64,000 bases of DNA from NCBI GenBank assembly GCA_040357565.1, contig JBDODJ010000062.1, one strand, 5' to 3'. A model generated the notes under the pieces. That model worked only from the letters and a program-made list of their open reading frames with translations. It had not been told where the DNA came from and did not search any database. The DNA comes from Cercozoa sp. M6MM. Lineage: Eukaryota; Endomyxa: Ascetosporea. The position numbers and the translations under genes were made by a program. How positions within the stretch are numbered: position 1 is the stretch's first letter; each line of letters begins with the position of its first letter. Shown here piece after piece: positions 1 through 10,026 of this stretch.

Positions 1-48
1 TTGCCCTTACCCCCTACCACTATACTTCTTTACCCCCCCCCCCCCCAG

Positions 49-740
49 GTGTTTCCGTCGCCTGTGCGGTCAGCGTTTCATGGAGCGAGTGCGACGCGAC
101 CGGGACAGACGAGACAGGTTGGACCGGTCGGACAGGTCGGACCGAGTGGACAGGGACAGACGGGACAGGTCGGACGGATTGGACGGCGATACGGGAGCGC
201 CAATGACGCGATCGACATCGGCGATGGCGCTGCTGGATTCGATGCAGCTGCACACCACCGATTCCACTGGGACAGGTACAGTTGTACATTAGTACTGTTG
301 TACATTTGTACAGTTGTACAATTGTACAGTTGTACAATTGTACAGTTGTACATTTGTACAGAAAATACAGATAGTACAGGTAGTACAACAGATAGTGCAG
401 GTACAGGTGGTCACACAGACGATGAAACACACCTGCAGGCGCCTGCCTCACGTCGACGGGTTCTGTCCTGGGTACAACGCTTCCTTAACTAAGAGCGCAC
501 CCTTTAGTAAAGTCTGTGCACTGACAGAGTGCCGACCGGTTCGCACGTGCGCGTGCTGACAGTCTGTGCTCCGAGTCGCCTGGACCGACTCGAGGCGACA
601 TGAGCACAGCCGCCAGCACCTGCACCAGTCCTGGCAGCACTAGTACCGGCAGCCGGAGTCTGAGCGACGTGGACCAGCGCGAACTCGCTCCATACAGAGT
701 GACTTCCAGCGACGATGACTCCGATGCCTTGCACGAATAA
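49..740 (+). CDS. Unknown Arg/Asp-rich protein, C-terminal exons (5' partial)
   Basis: Three exons join in one frame: 49-275, 407-471 and 576-740. The window opens inside an intron ending in a poly-C tract and CAG. Exon 1 reads on from LCGQRF into a run of alternating Arg and Asp (DRDRRDRLDRSD type), then a Ser/Thr-rich part, and stops at a GTACAG donor. Exon 2 resumes after a TACAG acceptor with GGHTDDETHLQAP. The last exon ends in a Ser/Asp tail (TSSDDDSDALHE) and TAA at 738-740. Charged, low-complexity composition suggests a disordered protein; RD repeats occur in some RNA-binding factors, but no domain is recognisable. Joins are inferred from splice signals and phase. The first intron is an odd GTAC array. 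Confidence 0.5.
276..406 (+). repeat. Tandem array of about 9-bp TTGTACA units in an intron
   Basis: From about 287 to 362 the sequence is a near-perfect series of TTGTACAGT, TTGTACAAT and TTGTACATT units. Each contains the palindrome TGTACA, so both strands look alike. It fills most of the intron between the first two exons of the 5' partial gene and carries many GTAC strings that resemble this genome's usual splice donor. Confidence 0.8.
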
Positions 741-1116
741 TACAGTAAGTTTAGTTAGTTTAGTCTACCGTAAACCAACTAGTGTCGTTTCCCTGTACCA
801 CTCCTGGGTCTTGTACGAATGATACAGTTTCGGCACAGTCGGTACGAACGACACCGTACTTGCAGACTGTCCCGTACTGTACCTGCACAGTACGTAGTAT
901 ATGTATATAAGTTACAGTAGTTCAGTGACTTAAGTCTACGAAGGAACCGACTACTGTCGTATGTAGCTCTAGCTCGGCCGGGTGCAGTACGGTTGGACCA
1001 TAACTACTGTCGTGTATCCACAGTCATTCAAACTGCCTGCGTCTGAATCAATTCGAACAACCACGTAAAAGTAAAACGAAAACTGAGCGATCATCCGCCC
1101 ACTGACGAGATTGTCT
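741..1116. other. Convergent intergenic region with hairpin motif
   Basis: No gene is seen between the two convergent stops. Twelve bases after the stop of the upstream gene lies the 30-bp hairpin motif (752-781). A degenerate relative (AGTCTACGAAGGAACCGACTA in two pieces) lies at about 915-952. The rest is dotted with GTAC and TACAGT strings and has no coding look. Confidence 0.5.
752..781 (+). repeat. 3'-region hairpin motif, copy 1
   Basis: Imperfect inverted repeat with arms TAGTTAGTTTA and TAAACCAACTA around GTCTACC. It is 12 bases past the stop codon of the gene ending at 740. Copies with the same core occur at 40728-40758, 48605-48635 and 63100-63127, each reading the same way relative to the gene upstream of it. 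It may be a terminator or processing signal, or the end of a mobile element. Confidence 0.7.
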
Positions 1117-1571
1117 CTACTGCTCCTCGTCGCTCGTGCTCTCCTTGGCCGCCTTACTCTTGTCCTCCTTGAGCAACTCGTCCTCTTCCATGCCGGCCTG
1201 CCTGCGCACACGGCAAGGGTGGCATCATAACAACAAGGAACTGTCTAATGCAGGGCCTACTGGATAATGTCTTGGAACGACGACTCCAGCTCGTCGACTC
1301 GCTTGCCCATCTCGTCGACTGTTCACAACAAGACAGTGAAGTTTTTTTTTGAGTGCTGCGAAACAGCGTACTCTTGTCCAGGATCTGCTGCGACATGTCG
1401 ACGAACCGCGTGTGCATGTTCTCTACACCGCAGCAGCCATCAGTCACAGTCAGTTGACACTCACGCAGGCAGCATTCCCAAAGTACCCAGCATGTCCTCG
1501 ACCTGTCGGGCCAAGTCCTCCTCTTGCTGGCCCTGCTGCTGTTGCTGCTGTGCTTCCGGCTCGCCCGACAT
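1117..1571 (-). CDS. HSBP1: Heat shock factor-binding protein 1 (HSBP1)
   Basis: Four exons (1571-1487, 1422-1372, 1318-1261, 1201-1117) give a 92-residue protein starting MSGEPEAQ and ending STSDEEQ. HSBP1 proteins are small trimeric coiled coils that bind the oligomerisation domain of heat shock factor 1 and damp the heat-shock response. The conserved core is evident: NMHTRFVDMSQQILDK, then IDEMGKRVDELESSF and IIQQAGMEE match the family's heptad-repeat helix (DKFQTMSDQIIGRIDDM type). All three introns are GT-AG with GTAC or GTAG donors, and phases match. The Gln-rich N-terminus and the acidic, Lys-rich tail are lineage additions. The gene is divergent from the gene at 2255. Confidence 0.93.
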
Positions 1572-2254
1572 TCTGGTTTTGGTTCTGTTGCAAACGAATC
1601 GCGCTCGTCTGGTCGCTTGCGATGTCTAAATGGTGTGACAAACTGCACACACACACCAGGATTTCCTCAGTTTGCCAGGCAAGGCCAACTTTAGTGTATG
1701 CAGGCACCTTTAAAAAACAGTCTGGTTTGTTTTATTTTTTTCTTTGTGAACCAAAGTCCGCGCCCGGTACTCCGGAGCGGCCGATGCGCGCAATCCTGAG
1801 AGAGTGTGTGTGTCAGCGACGCGAATCTCCCCCCAGTGAGCGAGGGTGCTTCCCCGCCACGCACCATCCGTGCGCTGCCGATTCAAGATCGGTTCTGACG
1901 GTCATCGGCGGCCCAAGAACGTGATTCCGTGCGTTTTTTCCTTTTTTTAATTCGTTTTCTCTTTTCAACAAAAGAGTCCTTTCATTCTTTTCGCGCCTTC
2001 GCCGTTCGGTCCCGCCCATTTGCCTCGCTCAGTCGGGTGTTTATGGCTGTGCGTGCATTTGAATGCCCAGCGCCTGCTAACCCGCAAGCGATCGAAGTTG
2101 TGTACCGGAGTTTTGAGTTTTGGTTTGACACAAAGTTTTTCCCGAGTTGAGAAGCCCGATTCTTGCTGGAGTTGAAATGCGGTTTTTTCGTCATCTCACA
2201 TGCTGTGCTGCGCAGGCAGTCTGGTCATTGCCAAGCGATCACAGTCGCCAGAGC
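1572..2254. promoter_or_regulatory. Divergent intergenic region between HSBP1 and the 2255 gene
   Basis: About 680 bases separate two oppositely oriented start codons, so promoters for both genes should lie here. T-rich stretches occur at about 1720-1745 and 1930-1985. I see no TATA box or element I can name. Confidence 0.35.
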
Positions 2255-3652
2255 ATGGGCACAGCGTCTTCCTCACCGGTATCCAAAATCCAAAAGCATT
2301 TTTGGTCGACTGGTCAGTTGGCCACCCTTACTTTTTTGCATTTTCCGCTTCCGCGCGAAGAGTTATGCTTTTGCCTAAGATCCTCTCCGTGTGTGCGCTT
2401 TGGTTTGCCGCGAGGCAGTCGTGCCGTTCGTGCTGACATATGCCATGGTGGCAGTTTGGCGACTGGGTGGTTGTGCGATTTTTTGTTCCCTTTTTGGTTG
2501 TTTGACTTGATCTTTGGCGTGCGTTTTTTTTTTTCGTTTTTTGTGCTCGTTCTACCTTGCAATTGGTGAGAGTAGACGCGTGAGGAGCACGCTGAGAGCA
2601 ATGCGCAGCGTGTGGCCGAGGAAGTCGCAGCGAGTGCCATTGCATCGCCCTCTCATTCGTCAGTTTCTGCAGGGCCGACTGATTCGGTCTACCCGAGCAG
2701 CGAACGGCCGCGAGACAAGAGCGTGAGTCCGCAGAAAGCCGAGCAGAAGCGACTGGAAGGGCAGCAGAAACGGCTGGAGACAAAGCAGGCGAGACAGGCA
2801 GCGAAGGAGCAGGCGAAGCAGGCGAAAGAGCAGGCCAGGCAGGCCAAGCAGGAGGCCAAGCTCGCCAAGCAGCAGGCGAAACAGCAGGCCAAGCAGCAGC
2901 AAAAGGAAGCGGCCCGACAGGAGAAACTGCGCAAGAAAGCGCAGCAGCAGGAAGCAGCTGCAGCAGACTCGCAGATGCAGCAGCAGTCCAAACAGTCCAG
3001 CAAACAGTCCGGCAAGCTAGCGAGGCCGCCGTCGGGCCGTTCGATGCTGCGTTTCGGGAAGAAGCCGGCGGCGGCGCGTGCGCAGTCGGCCGATGACGGC
3101 ACAGTGTCGGGCATGCGTCGCTCGCGCTCGATGCACGCTTTCCCGCTGGACGCGACGCGGCCAACACAGGCAGCGTCGAAACAGCAGCAACAGCAACCAG
3201 TGCAACAGCAGCAGTCGCGTTTGCTGTCGCGTAGCAAGAAGACGCAGCAGCAGTCGAGACCAGCGACGAGACCAGCGAGTGGCGGCAAGACACACGGCCA
3301 CGTGCCCTACAAGATCGTGCGCGGAGGCGAGGCCCCGTCGGGTGCTGCCACACGACCGGCGCAGCCGCCGCGTCGCAGTCAGCAACAGCAGCGCAATCTC
3401 GACGCACTGCGCGCCTCGCGCTCCGTGCCGAACTTCCAGGTGCTGCTGGGACGCACCGACTTTTCGCGTCAGTCCTCCGAGGTGTGTCACTGTCTGTGTC
3501 TCTATGCCCGTGTCCATGTATGTGTAAATCTTGACGCTGGCGTGTGCAGGCGCAGATGTACCAAATGATGGTAAAGCGCGTGCGCCAGCTGCCGGGTCCG
3601 TACGCCCGTGTTGCGCGCATGGTATGCACTTGGCTTAATATCTACCTCGTAA

Positions 3653-3734
<82 letters not shown>

Positions 3735-4529
3735 CATGTGTTTATGTATTTATGTGTGTGTACGTAGTGTGTGTATAGATGTGTATTTATGTATGTGTGT
3801 ATGTGTATGTGCATCTATGGCATCTATGTTTGTGTGCGAGTAGGAACGCTCGCCGCCGTCAATTCCGGCGGTGCGCGAGGAAAGCGACGAGGACGATTCG
3901 GACGACAGTTCGGAGCACGAGATGGACCTCGGACAGCACTTTGGCAGTGTTGCCGAGAGCGAGTTGCGCGCTCCGGTAGGCTCTCTGTGCATATAAACAT
4001 GTACAAAGATACATATGTAGTATGATAGTATGTTGTATGTATACATGTCTATATGCGTCGTTGTACGTCCGTAGATCACGTCGCTCAAGGCGTACGAGCA
4101 TGCGCCTCGCGCGATTTTCTTCCGCGACCGCGAGCCCATCGCGACTCGGAGAGGTACACTGTATCTGTATAGAGTATATATATATATATAGATATGTCTA
4201 TAGGGAGCGATCGTTCGCGTCGCTCGCTGCTGTCGAAGCCGATGCGTCGCAGCAGCAGCACAACATGCATGGAGTTGCTGACCACGTCCGACGTGCCTGC
4301 GCCGCCACTGCCGGCATCAGCGTCGTCAGGCCGCTTTTCCAATGGCGTCGATTCGCAGGGTGCCCTCTTCAGCCCATTATATGTCCATCTATAGATATCT
4401 ATAGATATCTATATGTATGTATGTATATACACTTCTGTAGGAATGACGCCCAATGCCAAGAGCAGCGCCGACTCCTTCCCGGCTTCTGTGGCCGCTGCTG
4501 TCGGCGTGATGAACGAAGAGAGTGACTGA
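2255..4529 (+). CDS. Unknown Lys/Gln-rich coiled-coil protein with possible N-myristoylation site
   Basis: Proposed exon 1 (2255-2278) encodes MGTASSSP, a Gly-2/Ser-6 context suited to N-myristoylation, then a 297-nt intron ends at TAG 2573-2575. Exon 2 (from 2576) holds a long Lys/Gln/Ala-rich heptad region (QAKQAKEQARQAKQ) that should form a coiled coil, then polyQ and Arg/Ser-rich disorder. Later exons follow at about 3550-3619 (MYQMMVKRVRQLPGPYARVA), 3844-3975 (acidic, EESDEDDSDDSSE), 4075-4153, 4202-4362 and 4441-4529, ending MNEESD and TGA. Phases agree across the joins. One intron carries a long TA/TG microsatellite. No family is recognised. Lipid anchor plus coiled coil would suit a membrane-linked scaffold, but this is only inference. 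Confidence 0.6.
3657..3735. repeat. Compound (TA)n(TG)n microsatellite
   Basis: About 26 bases of TA repeat run straight into about 45 bases of TG repeat, inside an intron of the 2255-4529 gene. Reading frames here (CVCVCV, IYIYIY) are artefacts. Confidence 0.9.
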
Positions 4530-4809
4530 GCCCGCGACGCAAGCGACTTCGGAGCTTCCTTGCCAAACGCAGCAAAGTTCCGATCTGCGCTTGCCTTAGC
4601 TACGATATATAATTTTGTGATTTCCCTATTTGTTTCATTTAACATCCGTCGCTTGTACAACGTAATTTTGGGCAAGCCCGGCTGAAGTAGCTGGTGCAGT
4701 AGCTGCTCTAACCTAGTAGTAAACCAGTGTGCTAAGTAAGATCGGGACTGAAACCGGTCGGCAAGAATGGAGTTGCTGATGCCTGTAGGCACACACAGAA
4801 ACCTCAATC

Positions 4810-7508
4810 TCACATGCTACCAACCAGGGATGTGGAAAAACGCACCGATAGCACGGCAGGCGAGTTAGACGACGACGCCGCCGCCGACCGGAAGGCCGCC
4901 AGAATGTCGGCCTGCGAGCGTATGTGCATAGTTTGGAGGATTAGCCAGGCGGTAGTTGAGATGGGGGTGTACCTTCCGCGCGAGCGACTCTTCGTTCTCC
5001 TCGAAGGACGGATTCAGCATGGCGTACAGTCGCCGTCGGTTCTCGCTGCACGGGGGTAAGAGGGTATAGGATGCATGGGGATGATAGAGGGTACGCATGC
5101 ATGTGCGCCGAGGTGTGCATGTCGTAGGAGGAAAGCGGCAGGACTTGACACTCGTCAGTGTCGCTGTCGATGGTGGTACTGTAGGTGCCGATCGACGCGT
5201 GCGCGTCGCAGGCCGTCTCATCGCCCGGGTCCTCTTCGCTGTTGTTGTTGTCGCCGTGCTCTCTGAGTCGAGTGCCGTGCAGACCACTGTCGTAGCTGTC
5301 GTTGCTGTCGTCATTGTCGCTCTCACTGTCGCTCTCACTATCGCTCTCACTGTCACTGTCCTCTCTCGGGTGCAGCGGCATGCCGTACGTGCATCTATCA
5401 AGGACGGAAGGGTACATGGGAGGGAGGGCACACTAGGCAGACTACCTGTAGACGGTACACGCCGCTTGTGTCATGCGACGGCCCAGGAAACTGCAGATAC
5501 GTTTCGAAGGACGGAACAGCGTCTTCACGACATCGTCGGCTACGCGTGTAGAACATACACCCTCGTACCTCCCTTACCCCCACTCTTATTCCCTCCCCGG
5601 TAGAGTCTCGATAAGTGTACCCAAGTGAAGTGTCTCGAGTTCTTGCTCCTGCGGCGGCGTGTGGAAGGCCGGGTGCGACGACACGTGCGCCAGCAGCGTG
5701 TTGTCCTCCTCCTCGCACTCCGAATCCTCCGCCGCTCGCAGCACTGTCGCGCGCAGGTGTTTAGACCCTGTGAGGTGGGGACAAACGGGGAAGAATACGG
5801 GGCCAGGGTAGACAGAGAGTAAGAGTGTCAGGGTAAGGGTAGTCAGAGGGTAAGTAGTCAGAGGGTAAGGGTAGTCAGAGGGTAGGTAGTAAGGGGTGGA
5901 GGTGTACGCCGCTGCTTCTTTCGCTTGGCCGAGAAGGAGAAGAGCGCGTGCAGGCACAAGTGATCGGTTGGAAACTCGGCATTCGGCAGCGACTTGAGCA
6001 CAGTGGTGGCCAGTTCCTCGCGGCGCCACCAGTCGTGCCAGCGACGCAGCTTCACTCCTGCACCTGCACGGGGGAGGGGTGATGGGGGGTAACAGGGGGT
6101 GATGGGGGGTAACAGGGGGAAGGGGGTAACAAGGAGGTAACAGGCGGGTACCGCCAAAGAAGAGGTAGTCGAGAGTGCCACGGAAGTGGCCAGTCGAGTT
6201 GGTGAAAGCCGGCTCGCCGTGCTCGTCGTCGGGCAGCGCTTCGCCCAGCGACTCCTCGCCCTGCTGGACTCACAACTTATACCCCTACCCCTTGCCCCCC
6301 CCCCCCGACAAGAAAACGCACCGCATCGCGGGCAGCAGCGGAGGCCGAGCGCAGAGTGAGAGCCGAGATTTGTTCCTAGCATGTGTGTATCAGTAGGCAG
6401 GGAGGACAGGGAAGACATGGTACATCGTCATCGACCGAGGTGAGTAGCGACGACAGCGTGCCTCGCACCAGCAGAGTTTGCTTCAGCAGATTGTACACGG
6501 TCTACCAAGGGGAGAGAGGTAGGTGAGATGGTTTAAGGGGTATGGAGGGATAAAAGGTAAGGGGTGGGACAGGGGACCGAGCCAGGCAGCGAGTTGAGGT
6601 CGCCACAGAGCACGACGCCCTTGCAGCGCGGCATGGTCGACAGCGCCGCCAGCACGCGTCGCAGGTGCCGCGCCTGCGCGAGCTTCACCTGGTCGCGCTG
6701 CGGGTCCCAATACAGGTGCGCATTGAGCACCCACACGCCCTTCTGCGACTGCGACTGCCGCGGCTGCAGGAATACTGCGCACACGCATACAGACATACAG
6801 ACGTACAGACACATACATATATATAGACAGGCAGAGTACGGCCGAGTGCGACGTTGTGCGTGCGGTAGGGGTCCCACTTCTTGTTGAGCGCCGTTGCAGC
6901 CTCGGGTACTCGGTCTAGGTCAATGTCCAGGTGCTCCAGCGACAGTGCAAAGACGGAGCGCCGCCAAAACTGCATTAATATAATATTTGTTCATTATATA
7001 TTATGCATATATGCTGAAGTACAGTGGCCACGCCGTCGCACTTTTTGTTGTGTCGCTTAAGAAAAACGCCGTCGAAGCCGTGCGGCGACAGCAGCGCGTA
7101 GACATCCTCGTAGCGATCGACCTCCTGCAGACAGATGATGTCGGTGCAGTCGATGAAGCGCATGATCCACGCCTCCAACTGGATTGGCACACACCACACA
7201 CATGCACACAGACATACAGACATATAGAAATATCTGTATGTATAGATGTACAAAGGGACTTAAGAGACACCTTTCTGAGTCGTCTTCGCCAGCGAAAGCG
7301 CCGGCGGAACTCGTCGACGTCGTACTGCTCAGCGAGCTCGCGAAACATGGCGCGTCGCTGCGCGCAACAAAGCAAAAGCACAGAACATGCTTCAGTTTAC
7401 AGCCTGTGTGTTTGGTTTCTTTGAGTGCTGTCCTACCGTGTACTCCTGGGCGAGGATGTTCCAGCTGAGCACGCCAAACACGAGACGCTCGGTGTTGACA
7501 CGCGACAT
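4810..7508 (-). CDS. CCR4/nocturnin-family exonuclease-like (EEP) protein
   Basis: About a dozen exons. The N-terminus (MSRVNTERLVF) leads into SWNILAQEYT, the opening strand of the endonuclease/exonuclease/phosphatase fold. Next come DIICLQEVDRYEDVY with the metal-binding Glu (about 7130), WDPYRTHNVALG, CGDLNSLPG with the catalytic Asp-Leu-Asn (about 6600), TGHFRGTLDYLFFG (about 6160) and the closing LPNAEFPTDHLCLHA with its SDH-type Asp-His (about 5970). This order is that of CCR4/CNOT6, nocturnin, Angel and PDE12 proteins, which remove poly(A) or process 2',5'-linked or NADPH substrates; the subtype is not clear. No leucine-rich repeat is seen. Beyond the fold is an extension with a Ser/Asp/Glu tract (about 5200-5370). 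The last exon choice, ending near 4810, is inferred. Confidence 0.85.
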
Positions 7509-8201
7509 CGCCGTCTCCTCTCGCCAGCGCAAAGCAAGCCAACAACACGTCAGGCAGACCTAGGGAACAGCGAAGCACACCGTCTTGTGGAAGTTGCGCG
7601 ACAGTCTCGGTTAAACAGAGTCCGCTGCGCACAATTCGACGACCCGATCCTGGGTAATGAACGCTGCCAGACTGCACACCAAATGCCGATCACTCTTCTG
7701 CACTCGTGCGAGTTCTACTACCTGACAATGAGCTTGCACTGAGCACCAGCGGCCAAGCTGCACATGCGAGTGGTCCTTAGAGCTGTTTTGCCTTCCTTTA
7801 TTTTTATGCCGTCTCACACGGGACAAACGGACGGAGACCTCTTCGGCCCACATTTCTCGCAACACAGTGCGTTAGATCACATTTAAGTACGCTTTTAGTT
7901 AGAAGTGTAGTGTTATGCACACGCAGACGAGCGAGTATTTGTAAACAATGGCGGTTCAGGATCGCCAACTCGAGCGTTTCTCCACCGTCTTGGTCAACAC
8001 AAGCGTTTCTGGGCGAAGCTTGATCTTGGTGTATTTGTGATCTTGAACCGCTCCCATAGGCGCCCACCTGTCTGCAATCTCATTGACAGAGAAATAGGTG
8101 GCCCCTGCAGCGACCTAGAGCAACCGGCGCGGCGGTAGGTTGGTTTGACGCCTTTGAAGCTAACTGTCATTGACTATTTGCAGGATTGGAGCAAATTGAC
8201 C
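7509..8201. promoter_or_regulatory. Divergent region between EEP gene and SPAG6
   Basis: About 690 bases between two start codons on opposite strands. A CAG at about 8181-8183 just before the SPAG6 ATG could end a 5'-UTR intron. No other element can be supported. Confidence 0.35.
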
Positions 8202-9838
8202 ATGACGTCAAAGGCCATTTTGCATGTGTTCGAAGAGTATCAAGTTGCTCGCACGAAGTTCGTGCAGTCAGTCGCTGAGCTCGCTTCAAGGCCACAAAAC
8301 GCCGAAGCTTTGCAGAATGTTGGTGCACTCGCATTGCTGCGGCCGCTCCTGCTCGACAACGTGCCATCGATTCAGCAATCTGCTGCTTTGGCAATTGGTC
8401 GACTAGCAAGCCATTCAGAAGCCACTGCAGAGTCGGTGATTTCTAACGACGTTCTTCCACAGCTTGTCTACTCTCTTGCCGAACAAAACCGGTACTTCAA
8501 GAAGTCGGCTGCCTTTGTGCTGCGGAACGTGGCGAAGCACTCGCCTGCACTCGCCCAAGCCGTCGCCGACAGCGGTGCACTCGAAGCGCTTGTTGATTGT
8601 CTCGGCGATTTTGAACCTGCGGTAAAGGAGCACGCAGCACTCGCTCTCGCTGCAGTGGCTCGGCATGGACCTGAACTCGCACAGGCAGCGCTCGATGCAG
8701 GCGCTGTGTCGCAGCTCGTGCTATGTGTTCAAGAACCAGAGTTGTCGCTAAAGCGAGTTGCTGCGCATTCAATCGGCGAATTGGCGAAGCACTTGCCAGA
8801 CCATGCGCAAGCAATCGTAGATGTTGGTGCAGTGTCATATCTCGCACCTCTTCTGCAGCACAACGATTCGCGATTGAAGCGCCACACTTGCACTGCGCTT
8901 GCACACATTGCAAAGCATTCTGTCGATATGGCCGAAGCAGTGGTGGAAGCCGACGTGTACCCAAAACTTCTTTTCTTGCTGAAAGATTCAGACCTGGTGG
9001 TGCGACGATGTGCGGCTACGTTGGTGCGAGAGACTGTGAAACATACGCCTGAGTTGGCTCGTCTTGTGGTTAACTGTGGTGGCCACGGAGCACTCGTGGA
9101 TTTCGTTGCCGAAGAGATAGTTGACGAGGGCGAGCGCGAAGTGAGTGCTGACGACAAACTGCCGGCGATAATGGCACTGGGCTACATCTCTGCCTTTTCG
9201 GACACACTCGCCTCAGCAGTGATTCAAGCGCACGGAGTGCTCGCTTTGAAGTCCGCACTTTCTCATGGCAACGCCGATTATGTCCGTGCAGCCGCTGCGT
9301 GGAGTCTGGGCCAGATTGGGCGGCATACTCCCGACCACGCCAAAGCACTCGCGCAGGCAGACGTGCTGCGAAAGCTCGTTGAACTCATCGCCGAAACTTC
9401 GGTGGAAGGCGAAACAAAAGGCGAAACCTCAATGCGTGGCGATCTACACGACAAAGCACTCATGGCTCTCCGCACCGCTCTCAACAAATGCACCATGTGC
9501 TCGGCTTTGGAAGCTCTCATGTTCGTACGTCAACTTCAGTTTAAAGCATGCACGGGTGTGTTGTATCAGTTCTTTCCCTGTAGAATGCACCGCACGAAGT
9601 CTTGAAGCTTGTTCTCGAGCAGTTTGTCAAAATCTTGCCGAATGACAAGGCATCGCGAAAGAGCTTTGTCACCTCTGGTTGTCTTGAGAAGGCACAACAG
9701 TTGAAGACGGAAAATGCACCAGTATTCGAAGATGTCGTGGCTGTGCTCAACAACCTGTTCCCTGCAGAGGTGGTCGCTTACTACCAGCCCGACTTCCACG
9801 AGAAACTAATTGAGAAAATTGACGAAATCGAACCTTGA
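8202..9838 (+). CDS. SPAG6: SPAG6/PF16, central-pair armadillo-repeat protein
   Basis: Exon 8202-9524 and exon 9584-9838 (intron 9525-9583, GTACG...TAG) give 525 residues, close to the roughly 510 of animal and algal orthologues. The start MTSKAILHVFEEYQ and the following ARTKFVQSVAELASRPQ match the SPAG6 N-terminus. Eight or so armadillo repeats follow, each with phrases such as ALALAAVARHGPELAQA and SIGELAKHLPDHAQAIV. The C-terminal exon keeps the family end (LPNDKASRKSFVTSGCL; VVAYYQPDFHEKL). SPAG6/PF16 sits on the C1 microtubule of the 9+2 axoneme and is needed for flagellar beating, so this organism makes a motile flagellum. An in-frame upstream extension to about 8145 lacks family similarity, so ATG 8202 is chosen. 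Confidence 0.96.
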
Positions 9839-10026
9839 TCTACAGTACAAGTAGATGAAAGCTGTCATGTTTTTACTGTAACTGTCAGAATCACTCAGTA
9901 TAGTTTTTACTGTCCCCCCCGTCTCATTCAGTCACTTTACTGAAAGAGTCGTTTCTTGTCGAACTGACCTCCATCCTGGTCGATCAGTGCTACAAGAGCT
10001 AGCATACAGCACAAGCGCAGCTGATT

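Noticed and set aside
2328-3629. A 433-codon minus-strand open frame
   Set aside because: It is antisense to the exon-rich Lys/Gln gene, with Ala/Arg/Cys-biased composition typical of the complement of CAG/AAG-rich coding DNA.
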